Program-made: the position numbers and the translations under genes
The notes under the pieces: generated by a model
What the model saw: the letters and a program-made list of their open reading frames with translations, nothing else
Told to the model about the DNA's origin: nothing
The model's database searches: none
Source: Actinoplanes teichomyceticus ATCC 31121
GTDB taxonomy: Bacteria; Actinomycetota; Actinomycetes; Mycobacteriales; Micromonosporaceae
NCBI RefSeq assembly: GCF_003711105.1
Contig: NZ_CP023865.1
Location: forward strand, 8,223,153-8,287,152
Direction: 5' to 3'
Length of the DNA stretch: 64,000 bases
Part shown: in pieces, positions 23,924 to 33,048 of the stretch
Layout of the letters: every line of letters begins with the position of its first letter
How positions within the stretch are numbered: the stretch's first letter is position 1

Positions 23924-26830
23924 GTGACCGAGCAGCCGCAACCGCTCTCGACCGAGTCCGCTGCCGGTGGCATGGAGGGGCCGGGGCGCCGGGAGCCCCG
24001 GCGCGGGCGGCTGTTCGGGCTGTTGCGGTCCAGGGCCCGCAAGTCACCGGACAATCGGGACGGTGCCGGGGATTCCGCCGGGGCGCGGCACGACACCGTT
24101 GTCGCGCCCGCGGTCGCCGCCGACCCGGTGGATGCCGGAAAGCCCGCGGTCACCCGGGATCTGAGGGCCGAGGAAGACCTCGCGGTGGCCGGGAAGCCCA
24201 CAACCGATCAGGAGCCCACTGTCGCCGCACGGCCGGCGGCCGCTGGGGAACCCGGGGCCGACGCGAAACCGACGACCGCTGAACCTCGGCCCGGCACGAA
24301 GCCCGGGGCCGCTGGAAAACCCGGGGCCGACGCGAAACCGACGACCGCTGAACCTCGGCGCGGCACGAAGCCCGGGGCCTCTGCAGAACCCACGGCCGCA
24401 GGGAGACTCACGGCTGTTGAAGCGACCGCGGTCGCCGGCACTGCCGGGAAGGCGGAGAAGCGGCAGCGCAGAGGGCTGCCGGACACCCGGCCACCGGGCG
24501 CGCCGCCGGACCCCTGGACCGCCTTCGCGACGACACCGGAGAAGCCGGCCGGCCGGATCCGCCGCGGGCTGCGGGCGTCCGGCCGCGGACTCATCCACGA
24601 GTACGCCGTGACGATCTACGTCGCCACGCTGCTCGCGGTCGCGCTGACCTGGCCCACGCTGCGTTACCCGATGCACACCCTGCCGCAGGACCTCGGTGAC
24701 CCGTCCCGCCAGGCGTGGCAGGTGTCCTGGCTCGGCCACGTCCTGCGTACCAACCCGGTCAAACTGTGGCAGTCGAACGCCTACTTCCCGGCCAGGGACA
24801 GCTTCGCGTTCGGTGACAGCCTGCTCGGCTACGCGCCGTTCGGCCTGGTCGGCGACGGGCCGGGCGCCGCGATCCTGCGCTACAACATCCTGTTCGTCCT
24901 GGCCCATGCCCTGCTGCTGGTCGGCGCCTACGCCCTGGTCCGCCAGCTCGGCGCCCGGCCCATCGGCGCCGCGGTGGCGGCGGCCGCTTTCGCGTACGCG
25001 CCCTGGCGCCTCGCCCAGGAGGGACACCTCGACATCGTCTCGGCCGGGGCGATCCCGCTCGCACTGGCGATGCTGGCCCGAGGCCACGGCTGGTCGATGC
25101 GGCACGGCTTCCGCCCGGCCCGACGGCACGCCGGCTGGGCCACGCTCGGCTGGCTGGTCGCGACGTGGCAGCTCAGTCTCGGCTTCTCGCTCGGTCTTCC
25201 GTTCGCCTACGTGCTCGGCGGCATCGTGCTGTTCCTGCTGGTGGCGGTACCGGTCAAACGTCTCCGGGAGCGACGCCGGGCGAAGCGGAACCGGGCAGCG
25301 CAGCCCGCGGTGCCCTCCGGGACGGAGGCGCTCAGCAAAGAGGCGGTGGACCCGGAATCACCGAGCGGGCTCGACCCGGCGAGAGCGGAGTCCGCGCCCG
25401 GCGCGGGAAGGACAGCCAAGGGCACGGGAGAAGCCGCCCAGGGCACGACGGAAGCCGCCAAAGGCACCGGACAAGCAGCCCAGGACACGACGGAAGCCGC
25501 CAAAGGCACCGGACAAGCAGACCGGCCGGAGCCGCCCAAGACGGAGGCGGCCCGGGCCCGGGAGCGGGCGGCCAGGCTGGAAGAGCCTAGCCGGACCGAA
25601 GCGGTGCACGGCAGCTCGGGCCGCATCGAGCCGGTCACGCCCCAGCCGGGTACGGCCGTGACGCCCGGCGAACACGGCAGCCGTACCGAGGCGGCCGAGG
25701 CCGGCATGGCCGGGCGGCCGGACAACACCGACCCGGCCGGCACCAAAGCAGCCGGGGACGCGCCGGGCAGGCGGCAGCCGGCGTGGCGGGCGCCGTGGCG
25801 CAGGAGGCCGCAGCGTAGCGGACCGCGTGAGTCGGCGAACGCCGTGCTCGGCTGGCGGCTGCTGCTCGCCGACATCCTCGGTGTGCTGTTCCTCGCCGGT
25901 GTCGGCGCACTCATCGCCGTGCCGTACCTGCGGGTGCCGGACTCCGCCACCCGCACCACCGAGATCGAATTCTTCTCACCGCCGTTGCGCAGCCTGCTGA
26001 TCGGTCCCGCGGAATCGCGGATCTGGGGCGCCGCGCACGCCACCCCGCGCGCCTCCCTGGGCTGGGCTGCCGAGATGTCGCTGCTGCCCGGGTTCATGCT
26101 CTACGCCCTGGCCCTGGCCGGCCTGCTGTTCTCGATCTGGCGGTGGCGTCAGCGGCTGTTCCTGACGCTGGCGCTGGCGGTCTCGGTGATCCTCACTCTG
26201 GGCACCACCTTCTTCGACGGCCGCTGGACGTACCTGCCGCTCTTCGGGCACCTGCCGGCCTCGTTCGATCTGCGTATCCCCGGCCGGTTGGTGCTCTGGA
26301 CGACACTGTTGCTGGCGATCCTGGCGGCCGGGGCGGTGGACGAGTTCGTCCGCCGTGCCGAGCAGCTCGCCGCCCAGCGCACCCCGCCGTGGCCGGGTCC
26401 GTGGATGCGGATCGCCATGCTCGTACCGCTGCTGTTGGTGATCCTGGAAGGCTGGAACGCGACCGCGCATCCGGTGGTGCCGGCTCAGCCCGCCGCGATG
26501 CGGACCGTGGGCGGTCCGATGCTGGTGCTGCCCACCGGCAATCTCGAGGACCAGGGCGTGCAGCTGTGGACCACGTCGCGCTATCAGCAGGTGGCCAACG
26601 GCGGCGGGAACGTCGGTGCGGTCCGGCAGGGCGAGATGCGCGCCCGGGTCGCGTCGTTCCCGGATCCGGCGAGCATCCAGTATCTGCGCGAGCTCGGGGT
26701 GAACACGGTTCTGCTGATCCGTTCCGAGGTGACGGGCACCGTCTGGGAGCAGGCCGGTGACCTGCCGGTGGAGTGGCTCGGCATCCGCCGCGAGGACCTG
26801 CCCGACGCGGTGGTGTTCCGCCTCAACTGA
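23924..26830 (+). CDS. Large GT-C-like membrane protein with two repetitive hydrophilic insertions
   Basis: The 968-residue protein starts at a GTG after GGGGAGGG. Residues 1-210 are hydrophilic with tandem elements such as GKPGADAKPTTAEPR repeated. A helix bundle follows from about 225 (YAVTIYVATLLAVAL), with an acidic loop QDLGDPSRQAWQVSW typical of GT-C glycosyltransferases. Near residues 445-640 a second charged insertion repeats KGTGQAAQDTTEAA. The bundle then resumes from about 645 and ends with a soluble domain with PTGNLEDQGVQLW. The most likely role is a lipid-linked sugar transferase or related envelope protein. The insertions appear to be cytoplasmic. The activity is inferred, and no close family was recognised. 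Confidence 0.75.
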   Translation: MTEQPQPLSTESAAGGMEGPGRREPRRGRLFGLLRSRARKSPDNRDGAGDSAGARHDTVVAPAVAADPVDAGKPAVTRDLRAEEDLAVAGKPTTDQEPTVAARPAAAGEPGADAKPTTAEPRPGTKPGAAGKPGADAKPTTAEPRRGTKPGASAEPTAAGRLTAVEATAVAGTAGKAEKRQRRGLPDTRPPGAPPDPWTAFATTPEKPAGRIRRGLRASGRGLIHEYAVTIYVATLLAVALTWPTLRYPMHTLPQDLGDPSRQAWQVSWLGHVLRTNPVKLWQSNAYFPARDSFAFGDSLLGYAPFGLVGDGPGAAILRYNILFVLAHALLLVGAYALVRQLGARPIGAAVAAAAFAYAPWRLAQEGHLDIVSAGAIPLALAMLARGHGWSMRHGFRPARRHAGWATLGWLVATWQLSLGFSLGLPFAYVLGGIVLFLLVAVPVKRLRERRRAKRNRAAQPAVPSGTEALSKEAVDPESPSGLDPARAESAPGAGRTAKGTGEAAQGTTEAAKGTGQAAQDTTEAAKGTGQADRPEPPKTEAARARERAARLEEPSRTEAVHGSSGRIEPVTPQPGTAVTPGEHGSRTEAAEAGMAGRPDNTDPAGTKAAGDAPGRRQPAWRAPWRRRPQRSGPRESANAVLGWRLLLADILGVLFLAGVGALIAVPYLRVPDSATRTTEIEFFSPPLRSLLIGPAESRIWGAAHATPRASLGWAAEMSLLPGFMLYALALAGLLFSIWRWRQRLFLTLALAVSVILTLGTTFFDGRWTYLPLFGHLPASFDLRIPGRLVLWTTLLLAILAAGAVDEFVRRAEQLAAQRTPPWPGPWMRIAMLVPLLLVILEGWNATAHPVVPAQPAAMRTVGGPMLVLPTGNLEDQGVQLWTTSRYQQVANGGGNVGAVRQGEMRARVASFPDPASIQYLRELGVNTVLLIRSEVTGTVWEQAGDLPVEWLGIRREDLPDAVVFRLN

Positions 26831-26880
26831 GCTCGCCCCCGGTTCCGGCGCGCCGCCGCGCGCCGGGCCCGCCGGAACCG

Positions 26881-27078
26881 GGCGGTCCGGCACCGAGCGG
26901 GTCCGACACGAGCCGGTCCGACACCGGGCGGTCCAGCACCGAGCCGGTCCGACACGAGCCGGTCCGACACCGGCCGGTCCACCACCGAGCCGACCCGACA
27001 CCGGGCGGTCCACCACCGGGCCGGCCGGCACCGAGCCGGCCCGACACCGGGCGGTCCAACACCGAGCCGGTCCGGCAG
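26881..27078. repeat. 15-bp minisatellite between two convergent membrane-protein genes
   Basis: The motif CGGTCCGACACCGGG and variants (CGGTCCAGCACCGAG, CGGTCCACCACCGGG) recur about 13 times. It fills the gap between the stop at 26830 and the convergent stop at 27129. Open frames across it are Arg/Pro/Thr-rich artefacts. Confidence 0.8.
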
Positions 27079-27128
27079 TGGCGCCCGCGGGCGGGTCCGC
27101 GCACCGGTGGCCCGGTGCGCGGGGTGGG

Positions 27129-28637
27129 TCAGGAGGTGCGCGCCGGAGGTGCCTCCGCCGGGGCTTCGGCCGGCTCCGGCCTGATGAAGCCGAGGTGCCG
27201 CCGCAGGTTCTCCACCCACTGCACGTCCCGGCCCGCCAGCGGCCCGGCGTCCGGGTCGGTGCCGTAGGTCTGCCGGACCACGTCCAGCTCCGGCTTCCAG
27301 ATCTCCCGGATCACCAGGCCGCACAGCACCGCGACGGTGATCAGCCGCAGGCTGGAGGCCAGCACGAAGGTGCCCTCCGGAATGACCGGCTTGCCGCCCG
27401 CGCCGATCAGCTCGGCGTAGAAGGCGGCGAAGTAGCCGATCTCGGCGACCGTCCAGGCCAGGACCGCGCCCCACTTCGGCCGGGCCAGCACGATCAGCGG
27501 GAGCAGCCAGAGCACGTACTGCTGCGACCAGACCTTGCTGAAGATCAGGAAGAACGCGACGACCAGGAACGCCAGCTGGGCCAGGCGGGGCGGCTGCGGC
27601 GCCAGCAGGCCGAGGATCATCAGTACGGCGCAGGCCAGCCCGAACAGCGCGTAGCTCACCCAGTTCAGCGTGGGGATGTGGTCGCCGAGCCACTGGAACG
27701 GGCCCTGGTCACCGGCCGAGCCGCCGGCCCACTTGCCGTCCAGGTACCGGCCGATGTACCAGAACGTCCCCCAGTCGATCGGCCGCTCCGAGTTGAGCCG
27801 GAAGAAGCGCAGCCACGAATCGTGGTACCAGAACCACACCGGGAAGTTGACCACGCCCCACGTGATCACGGCGCCGAGCGTGGCGTGCACCCATGGCGCG
27901 AGCTTCCCGCGGCGCAGCGCGAGCACCAGCAGCGGGCCGAGGATGAACACCGGCCAGAGTTTGGCGGCGGCCCCCAGACCGAGGAACACCCCGGCCCAGG
28001 CGGGCCGGTCCCGGACCCACAGGAGGAGACCGATCGCGGCCAGTCCGATTGCCAGGAAGTCCCAGTTGACCGTCGCGGTGACCAGCAGGATCGGGGAGAG
28101 CGCGAAGATCGCCGCGTCCCAGGGCCGTCGTCGGCGCAGCGCCAGCAGCACCGCCGCGGTGGCGACCGCGAACAGCGACAGCACCAGCGCGTTGACGTTG
28201 TAGAACCAGCTGCCCTGGTTGATGTCCGGGTTCCGGGTGGTGCCGTACCAGTGCACCGGCAAGCCGAGCGCCCCCATGAAATAGCCGGTGACGACCGGGT
28301 ACTCCACCTGGTGATCGACGTAGGGCACCGCGCCGTCGCTGAGGCCCTCGGCGTAGTAGAGGGCGAGGACGTCGGTGTAGCAGAACCGGGTGTACTGGAT
28401 GTTCTTCTGCCAGTCGCCGCTCATGCAGGGCGACTTCTGCACCCAGGAGAGCGCCAGGATCAGACAGGTGAGGGCCAGCACGAATCGCGGGGCGGTCCAG
28501 AACCGGTTCGGCCGGGCGTCCGGGCGCGTCGCGTGCGAGCCGAGCGGCCCGCCGATGAATTGCGACAGACCCCGCACGAAGCCGTCCGAGGTCGCGCTCG
28601 AGACGTCAGGCCGGTCGGTGGACGGTTGCGCGCTCAT
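27129..28637 (-). CDS. GT87-family (polyprenol-mannose dependent) mannosyltransferase-like membrane protein
   Basis: The 502-residue protein begins MSAQPSTDRPDVSSATSDGF and has about ten transmembrane helices. The first extracytoplasmic loop is long and contains WQKNIQYTRFCYTDVLALYYAEGLSDG in parts, with aspartates like those in actinobacterial GT87 enzymes such as PimE relatives. YVDHQVEYPVVTGYFMG follows, a pattern common to this family. The C-terminus is cytoplasmic and Ala/Pro-rich. It is the closest GT87 match of the three such proteins in this window. It probably adds mannose to phosphatidylinositol mannosides, lipoglycans or glycoproteins. The acceptor cannot be told. Confidence 0.85.
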   Translation of the reverse strand: MSAQPSTDRPDVSSATSDGFVRGLSQFIGGPLGSHATRPDARPNRFWTAPRFVLALTCLILALSWVQKSPCMSGDWQKNIQYTRFCYTDVLALYYAEGLSDGAVPYVDHQVEYPVVTGYFMGALGLPVHWYGTTRNPDINQGSWFYNVNALVLSLFAVATAAVLLALRRRRPWDAAIFALSPILLVTATVNWDFLAIGLAAIGLLLWVRDRPAWAGVFLGLGAAAKLWPVFILGPLLVLALRRGKLAPWVHATLGAVITWGVVNFPVWFWYHDSWLRFFRLNSERPIDWGTFWYIGRYLDGKWAGGSAGDQGPFQWLGDHIPTLNWVSYALFGLACAVLMILGLLAPQPPRLAQLAFLVVAFFLIFSKVWSQQYVLWLLPLIVLARPKWGAVLAWTVAEIGYFAAFYAELIGAGGKPVIPEGTFVLASSLRLITVAVLCGLVIREIWKPELDVVRQTYGTDPDAGPLAGRDVQWVENLRRHLGFIRPEPAEAPAEAPPARTS

Positions 28638-28792
28638 GCCTTGGCATCATGCCCTAAGGAACGGTTCCGGTTGAAGCAACCCGCTTCTCGATCCGGTCGC
28701 GTCAGCGCGGACCCGGGCCGGCGGGATTGCCCGGTTGCCGAGGGCGTCCGCACATTCGCCGGCATCGCTGGGTCCCGCCGTGGCACGCGAGG

Positions 28793-29023
28793 TCATCCAG
28801 CGCCGTTTGCCATCCGGTTCAGCTTGGCGCGGAACTCGCCCGAGCCGCTCGTGCACAACGCCCATCCCCGGTGGTCGTGCGCGACGCCCCGGGTGCAGTC
28901 GCCCGGAGCGTCCGTGGCGGGCGCGGAGGCGATCCCGACCATTCCCACCGTCATCATGACCGCGGCCATTGCGCCGTGGATACGCTTCCTGTTCAGGAAT
29001 ACCCCTCCCCGTTTCGCGGTCAC
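28793..29023 (-). CDS. Small secreted protein, possibly a decayed or CTG-initiated gene
   Basis: The frame encodes a textbook signal peptide, NRKRIHGAMAAVMMTVG then MVGIASAPATDA, and a mature part of about 45 residues with two cysteines (GDCTRGVAHDH, WALCTSG). A very strong ribosome-binding site GGGGAGGGG sits 5 bases before a CTG codon at 28996, exactly where the signal peptide should start. Either CTG is the start, or ATG mutated to CTG and the gene is dying. The listed GTG at 29023 is the only standard start with the whole peptide; ATG 28969 would lose the basic n-region. The mature domain looks truncated. The function is unknown. Confidence 0.4.
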   Translation of the reverse strand: MTAKRGGVFLNRKRIHGAMAAVMMTVGMVGIASAPATDAPGDCTRGVAHDHRGWALCTSGSGEFRAKLNRMANGAG

Positions 29024-29442
29024 GTCACCCGGAAAGGTTCGAGTGGAGACGTCAGCGGCTCACCGGGAACGCCGGACAGCCGCAGGCACATCCCCGAACT
29101 GATCACGCTGCCGCCAACTCGCGCAATGGAATAGGAAGCAGTACGGCCCCAGCACGAGCCGAGATGCGTCACCGCTCCCGCGGCTGATTTCCCTGTCCGC
29201 ACCCTGCCGCACAGTGCCGGTCACACATCGGCGCCGTCCGGCGCTCTCCGGGGAGCACCTCGAATCGGGCCACGATCCGGTGCAGGGCTGCGACGGTCAC
29301 CGAGGTGGCACCCGGTAGGGGAACTGCGGCAGACCGGTCGCCGGGACACCCGGGAAACAATCCTGGCGTCCCGCCCCAGCGACCCGGTGGACACGGATCC
29401 GACAACCGCGCGCGATCTCCAGGCTCGACCGGAATCGCCATA

Positions 29443-29477
29443 GAAAAACGGCGCCCACCTCGTCGAGGTGGGCGCCG
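29443..29477 (-). terminator. Intrinsic terminator of the penicillin-binding protein gene
   Basis: GGCGCCCACCTC and GAGGTGGGCGCC form a perfect 12-bp stem with a tiny loop. On the minus strand GTTTTTCTA follows. It is 18 bases after the stop codon. Confidence 0.9.
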
Positions 29478-29494
29478 CGGAAGCCGGAACGGCC

Positions 29495-32263
29495 TCAATC
29501 GTCGTCGTCGTTGTTTCTTCCGCCGCCGCCGGTGTTGTTGTTACCGGTGTTGTTGTCGCCGAACGGATTGTTGTTGTTGCCCGGATTGTTGTTGTTACCG
29601 GGATTGTTGTCGTTGCCGCCGTTGTTGTTGCCGCCGTTGTCCTGGTTCTGGCAGATGAAGTCCAGCACGGAGTCACAGACCTGGCTGTTGTCCTGGACCG
29701 GTTGTTCCTGCACCACCGGTGCCACGCCGTTACCGAGCGAGGGATCGCCGCCCTCGGTCCGCGGCGGGAATTTCTCCTGGTCCCAGTTCTTCTTCTCGGT
29801 CACCGTGTCGATGAACCGCTTCCAGATCTCGGCCGGGGTGTTGGAGCCGAACATCTTCTTGCCACTCGCCTCGGTCAGCGGAACCCGCTTGTCCTTGCCA
29901 CCGACCCAGACGGTCGCGGCCAGCTGCGGGATACCGCCGACGAACCAGGCGTCACCGTTGCTGGAGCTGCCGTCGCCGAGCTCCCAGGAACCACTCTTGG
30001 CCACCGCGTCCCGGCCGTTGCGCAGCGTGTGCTTGGCGTGCTCGGGAATCTTCTGCAGGACCCCGCTCAGGTCGGACATCTGAGCCGCGTCGAAGACCCG
30101 GGTGCCCTCCTTGGTGATGGTCTTCAGGGTGCTCAGCTTGCCGGTGGTCGGGTCGACCATCTTGAGCGACTTGATGAAGTGCGTCTGGTGCCGGACGCCC
30201 TGGGCGACGATGGTCGCGACGCCGGTGGCGTGGTCCAACGGCACGATGCGGTACTGACCCATGCCGACCTCGGGGTCGAACTTGCTCTTCCAGGTCGACT
30301 CGCTGCTGTTGTTCAGGTCGATGCGCTCGCCGTTCGGGTGACCGTCCGTACGGTCGGTCCACATGTAGTTGATGCCGGCCGCCTTGGCCGCGGCGATGAC
30401 CTTGTCCTCGCCGAGCTGGGAGGCGATCCAGTAGAACGGGAAGTTGTACGACTTGACCGTGGACTGCTCCAGGTCACAGTGCGAGATGGCGCCACCGCAC
30501 GTGTCCTCGGGGTCCTGGCCGGCGTTGCTGATCTTCTTGCCGCCGGGTCGCTTCAGTTCGCCGTTCCAGATGGTCTTGAACGAGTAGTTGGCCTTCAGCG
30601 CCGCGGCCAGCGTGTAGATCTTGAACGACGAGGCCGGCGACTGGCCACCACCGACCACCTGCACGCCCTTGCCGTCGCCGTCCATGTAACCGGCGTAGTC
30701 GACACCGACCGGGTCGTCGCCGCCGTAGTAGCCGAGGACCTCACCGTTGCTCGGGTCGAGCCCGATCACCGCGGCCTGGTACGTCTTCGGCCGCCCGTGC
30801 AGCGGCGAATCCTCGCTCTTGCGGGAGCCGGCCGCCTCGGCAGCCTTCTGCACGATCGGGTCGATCGTGGTGGTGATCGTCAGACCACCCTTCTTCTCCT
30901 GCTCCTCGCTGATGCCGAGCTGGCGCAGTTCGTACTTGATGTGCCGCAGGATCATGGCGACCGGCTTGCCGTCCGCACACGTCTTGCACGTGGAGCTGGA
31001 GCTGACCGGCAGCGGCTTGGGGTACACCCGCTTGTCCCAGACCTCCTGCGAGATCGAGCCCATCTCCAGCATGTTCTTCAGGGTGTATTCCCACCGCTGG
31101 ATGGTCGTCACCGGCGGGTTCGCGGCCGGGGCGTAACCCGGATGCGAGGCGGTCGCGTACGGCTGCTTGATGATCGAGGCGATCGCCGCCGCCTGGTACG
31201 CGTTGATCTCCTTGAACTTGCCGGAGCCACCCTTTTTCACGCTGACGCCGAAGTAACCCTGAGCCGCCGCCTCCACGCCGTAGCGGCCCTGACCGAGGCT
31301 GATGTAGTTCAGGTAGAGACCCATGATCTGGTCTTTGCTGTACTTCGACTCCAGCTTGCGGGCGATCACCGCCTCGCGCAGCTTACGGCTGTAGCTGATC
31401 TCGTTCAGATCGGCGACGTACCGCGCGTACTGCTGGGTGATCGTCGACGCGCCCTGCTGGTTGCCACCGGTCATGTTGTTCCAGGCGGCGCGGGCGATGC
31501 CCTTCATGTCGATGCCGTTGTGGTGGTAGAAGTTCTTGTCCTCGGCCGCGGCCACCGCATCCGCCATGACCTTGGTGACTTCCTGGTAGGGGACGAGGAT
31601 CCGCCGCTCACCGGTCTTCGCGAGCGTCTGCCCCTTGGCGTTGAGGATCAGGTTCATCTGCGCCTCGGCCTTGGGCGTGGGCAGCTCGACGTCGTCGAAG
31701 AAGTAGGTGCCGCCGACGATGCCGGCGCCGACCAGGATGACCAGCACGGCGGCCGCGGCGGTGAGGATGTTCGCGCGGCGGTACTTCTTGTCGGCCTTGG
31801 TGCGCGGGCGCTTGCCGGAGCCACCGTCGCCCAGGCCGCCGGAGCCGCCACCGGAGCCCGGCGGGGGCACCGAGGCGCGGCCACCGATCGAGGCGGCGCC
31901 CACCGCGGCGGCGCCCACCGAGGCGCGGCCGGGCGTCGCGGAGCCGACCGCGGCGGAACCGACCGAGGCGCGGCCGCCGACCGGCGCCGCGCCGCCCACC
32001 GAGGCCCGGCCGCCGACCGGCGCCGCGCCACTGACCGAGGCCCGGCCCGGCGTCGCGGGACCCACCGAGGCCCGGCCGCCGACCGGCGCCGCGCCGCTCA
32101 CCGAGGCCCGGCCCGGCGTCGCGGAGCCGACCGCGGCGGAGCCGGACGGACGCCGGTAGGCATCCGGAGCGGGCCGGTCCTCGTCGTCGGGTCCGGAAGC
32201 AGCGGACGGCCCGGGCACTCGGGCCCGGGCTCGTGCGTTCTGCGGATCGCCGTACGCGTTCAT
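29495..32263 (-). CDS. Class A bifunctional penicillin-binding protein (PonA-like)
   Basis: The enzyme polymerises lipid II and crosslinks peptidoglycan. The 922 residues contain a cytoplasmic N-terminus of about 160 residues dominated by repeats of GRASVSGAAPVG and SATPGRASVG, and a transmembrane helix at about 163-188. The GT51 domain has AAEDKNFYHHNG (about 236) and GASTITQQYARY (about 265). The transpeptidase domain has SSFK (about 541), SYN (about 602) and KSG (about 754, in place of the usual KTG). An extracellular Asn/Gly-rich tail with repeats of NNPGNN ends in acidic residues. The ATG at 32263 (MNAYGDPQ) was preferred to the upstream frame start at 32332. It is preceded by DUF5318 on the same strand. 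Confidence 0.95.
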   Translation of the reverse strand: MNAYGDPQNARARARVPGPSAASGPDDEDRPAPDAYRRPSGSAAVGSATPGRASVSGAAPVGGRASVGPATPGRASVSGAAPVGGRASVGGAAPVGGRASVGSAAVGSATPGRASVGAAAVGAASIGGRASVPPPGSGGGSGGLGDGGSGKRPRTKADKKYRRANILTAAAAVLVILVGAGIVGGTYFFDDVELPTPKAEAQMNLILNAKGQTLAKTGERRILVPYQEVTKVMADAVAAAEDKNFYHHNGIDMKGIARAAWNNMTGGNQQGASTITQQYARYVADLNEISYSRKLREAVIARKLESKYSKDQIMGLYLNYISLGQGRYGVEAAAQGYFGVSVKKGGSGKFKEINAYQAAAIASIIKQPYATASHPGYAPAANPPVTTIQRWEYTLKNMLEMGSISQEVWDKRVYPKPLPVSSSSTCKTCADGKPVAMILRHIKYELRQLGISEEQEKKGGLTITTTIDPIVQKAAEAAGSRKSEDSPLHGRPKTYQAAVIGLDPSNGEVLGYYGGDDPVGVDYAGYMDGDGKGVQVVGGGQSPASSFKIYTLAAALKANYSFKTIWNGELKRPGGKKISNAGQDPEDTCGGAISHCDLEQSTVKSYNFPFYWIASQLGEDKVIAAAKAAGINYMWTDRTDGHPNGERIDLNNSSESTWKSKFDPEVGMGQYRIVPLDHATGVATIVAQGVRHQTHFIKSLKMVDPTTGKLSTLKTITKEGTRVFDAAQMSDLSGVLQKIPEHAKHTLRNGRDAVAKSGSWELGDGSSSNGDAWFVGGIPQLAATVWVGGKDKRVPLTEASGKKMFGSNTPAEIWKRFIDTVTEKKNWDQEKFPPRTEGGDPSLGNGVAPVVQEQPVQDNSQVCDSVLDFICQNQDNGGNNNGGNDNNPGNNNNPGNNNNPFGDNNTGNNNTGGGGRNNDDDD
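31860..32150 (-). repeat. In-frame repeats encoding the PBP cytoplasmic tail
   Basis: Alternating near-identical blocks encode VGGRASV, SGAAPVG and ATPGRASV. The blocks are 30-39 bases, always multiples of three, so copy number can change without breaking the frame. Confidence 0.8.
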
Positions 32264-32453
32264 TCCTTCACACCTACCGTTCGCGGTGGCGCGGCCGGAC
32301 TTCCCGGGAGGGGGTCCCGGAGACCGTGCCACGAGCGGGCGTTTTGGGCTGCGTCGCCGGCAGCCGCCTGTTCGGACGTCTGATTTGACCGATTACGGCG
32401 CTGGCTGCCCGAGTCGGTCCTGAACGTGTCCACGTTAACGACATCGATCCGGT

Positions 32454-32888
32454 TCACCGTCGACCCTCCCCGACGTGTGAAACCGAACCCGTTTTCCACT
32501 GGATCGTGGAGTCGTCGTCACCCAGGGCGTCGCGGCCGAGCACGTAGCGCTCGATGAGGTGGTTCCACGAACAGGAGCGGCACACCTCGACGACGAAAAC
32601 CTGGCACTCACGCAGCGTCATCGCGAGCACCGACAGCTCGGCGAGCTTGTGGGCCTGCCCGGCGGACTGCTTGAGCTCGTCGCCGTAGACGTAATGGACC
32701 AGGGTCAGGTTTTCCCGGCGGCAGATGGGGCATCGCTCGTCGGTCGGCTCGCCGTGGAACGTCGCCGCGTTTTTCAGGTACGGCGACGCGTCGCACACCT
32801 CGAGCGCACTGACCCGACCGCTCCGCACGTCACGCAGGACCGCCCGCCTCTGAAGCGAGTAGTCCACCACCTGTCGCTGCGTGCGCAT
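32454..32888 (-). CDS. DUF5318 family protein
   Basis: The 144-residue protein starts [20 protein letters not shown]. It contains two CxxC pairs, CPIC (about 56-59) and CRSC (about 105-108), likely a zinc site. The pattern [21 protein letters not shown] is typical of the actinobacterial DUF5318 family, often found beside class A PBPs, as here. It is a soluble cytoplasmic protein of unknown function. It ends 190 bp before the PBP start and may be co-transcribed with it. Confidence 0.9.
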   Translation of the reverse strand: MRTQRQVVDYSLQRRAVLRDVRSGRVSALEVCDASPYLKNAATFHGEPTDERCPICRRENLTLVHYVYGDELKQSAGQAHKLAELSVLAMTLRECQVFVVEVCRSCSWNHLIERYVLGRDALGDDDSTIQWKTGSVSHVGEGRR

Positions 32889-33000
32889 GGCGAAGAGAGT
32901 ACGCGGTCCCCGCTCACACGGCGACCGTCATCACGGAGCGTGGCGTGGCGACCGCGCACCAGGGTCGAGTTGCGCGGTACAACTTCTCGATCTACGGTGA

Positions 33001-33023
33001 CGATGTATCGGGCCGATACATCG
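33001..33023. promoter_or_regulatory. PadR-type palindromic operator
   Basis: CGATGTATCGG and CCGATACATCG are perfect inverted arms around one central G. It contains ATGTAT-N7-ATACAT, which agrees with the known PadR-family operator (ATGT-N8-ACAT type). It ends 25 bases before the padR start, so autoregulation of padR-ino1 is likely. Confidence 0.8.
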
Positions 33024-33048
33024 GGACATACTCTTGGGGAGGGTCGGG

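Larger units (their letters stand above)
28638..29494. other. Gene-poor region between the GT87 gene and the PBP gene
   Basis: Apart from the small secreted-protein frame at 28793-29023 and the terminator at 29443-29477, no coding sequence is convincing. Codon bias is weak in all other frames. It probably holds the promoter for the GT87-like gene near 28640-28700. Confidence 0.5.

Noticed and set aside
26757..29102. 781-codon plus-strand frame through the repeats and opposite the GT87 gene
   Set aside because: It is Gln/Arg/Pro-rich, antisense to a clear membrane protein and starts inside another gene.
29468..32383. 971-codon frame on the plus strand opposite the penicillin-binding protein
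   Set aside because: It is the antisense shadow of the PBP gene. The PBP has all catalytic motifs, while this frame has none.
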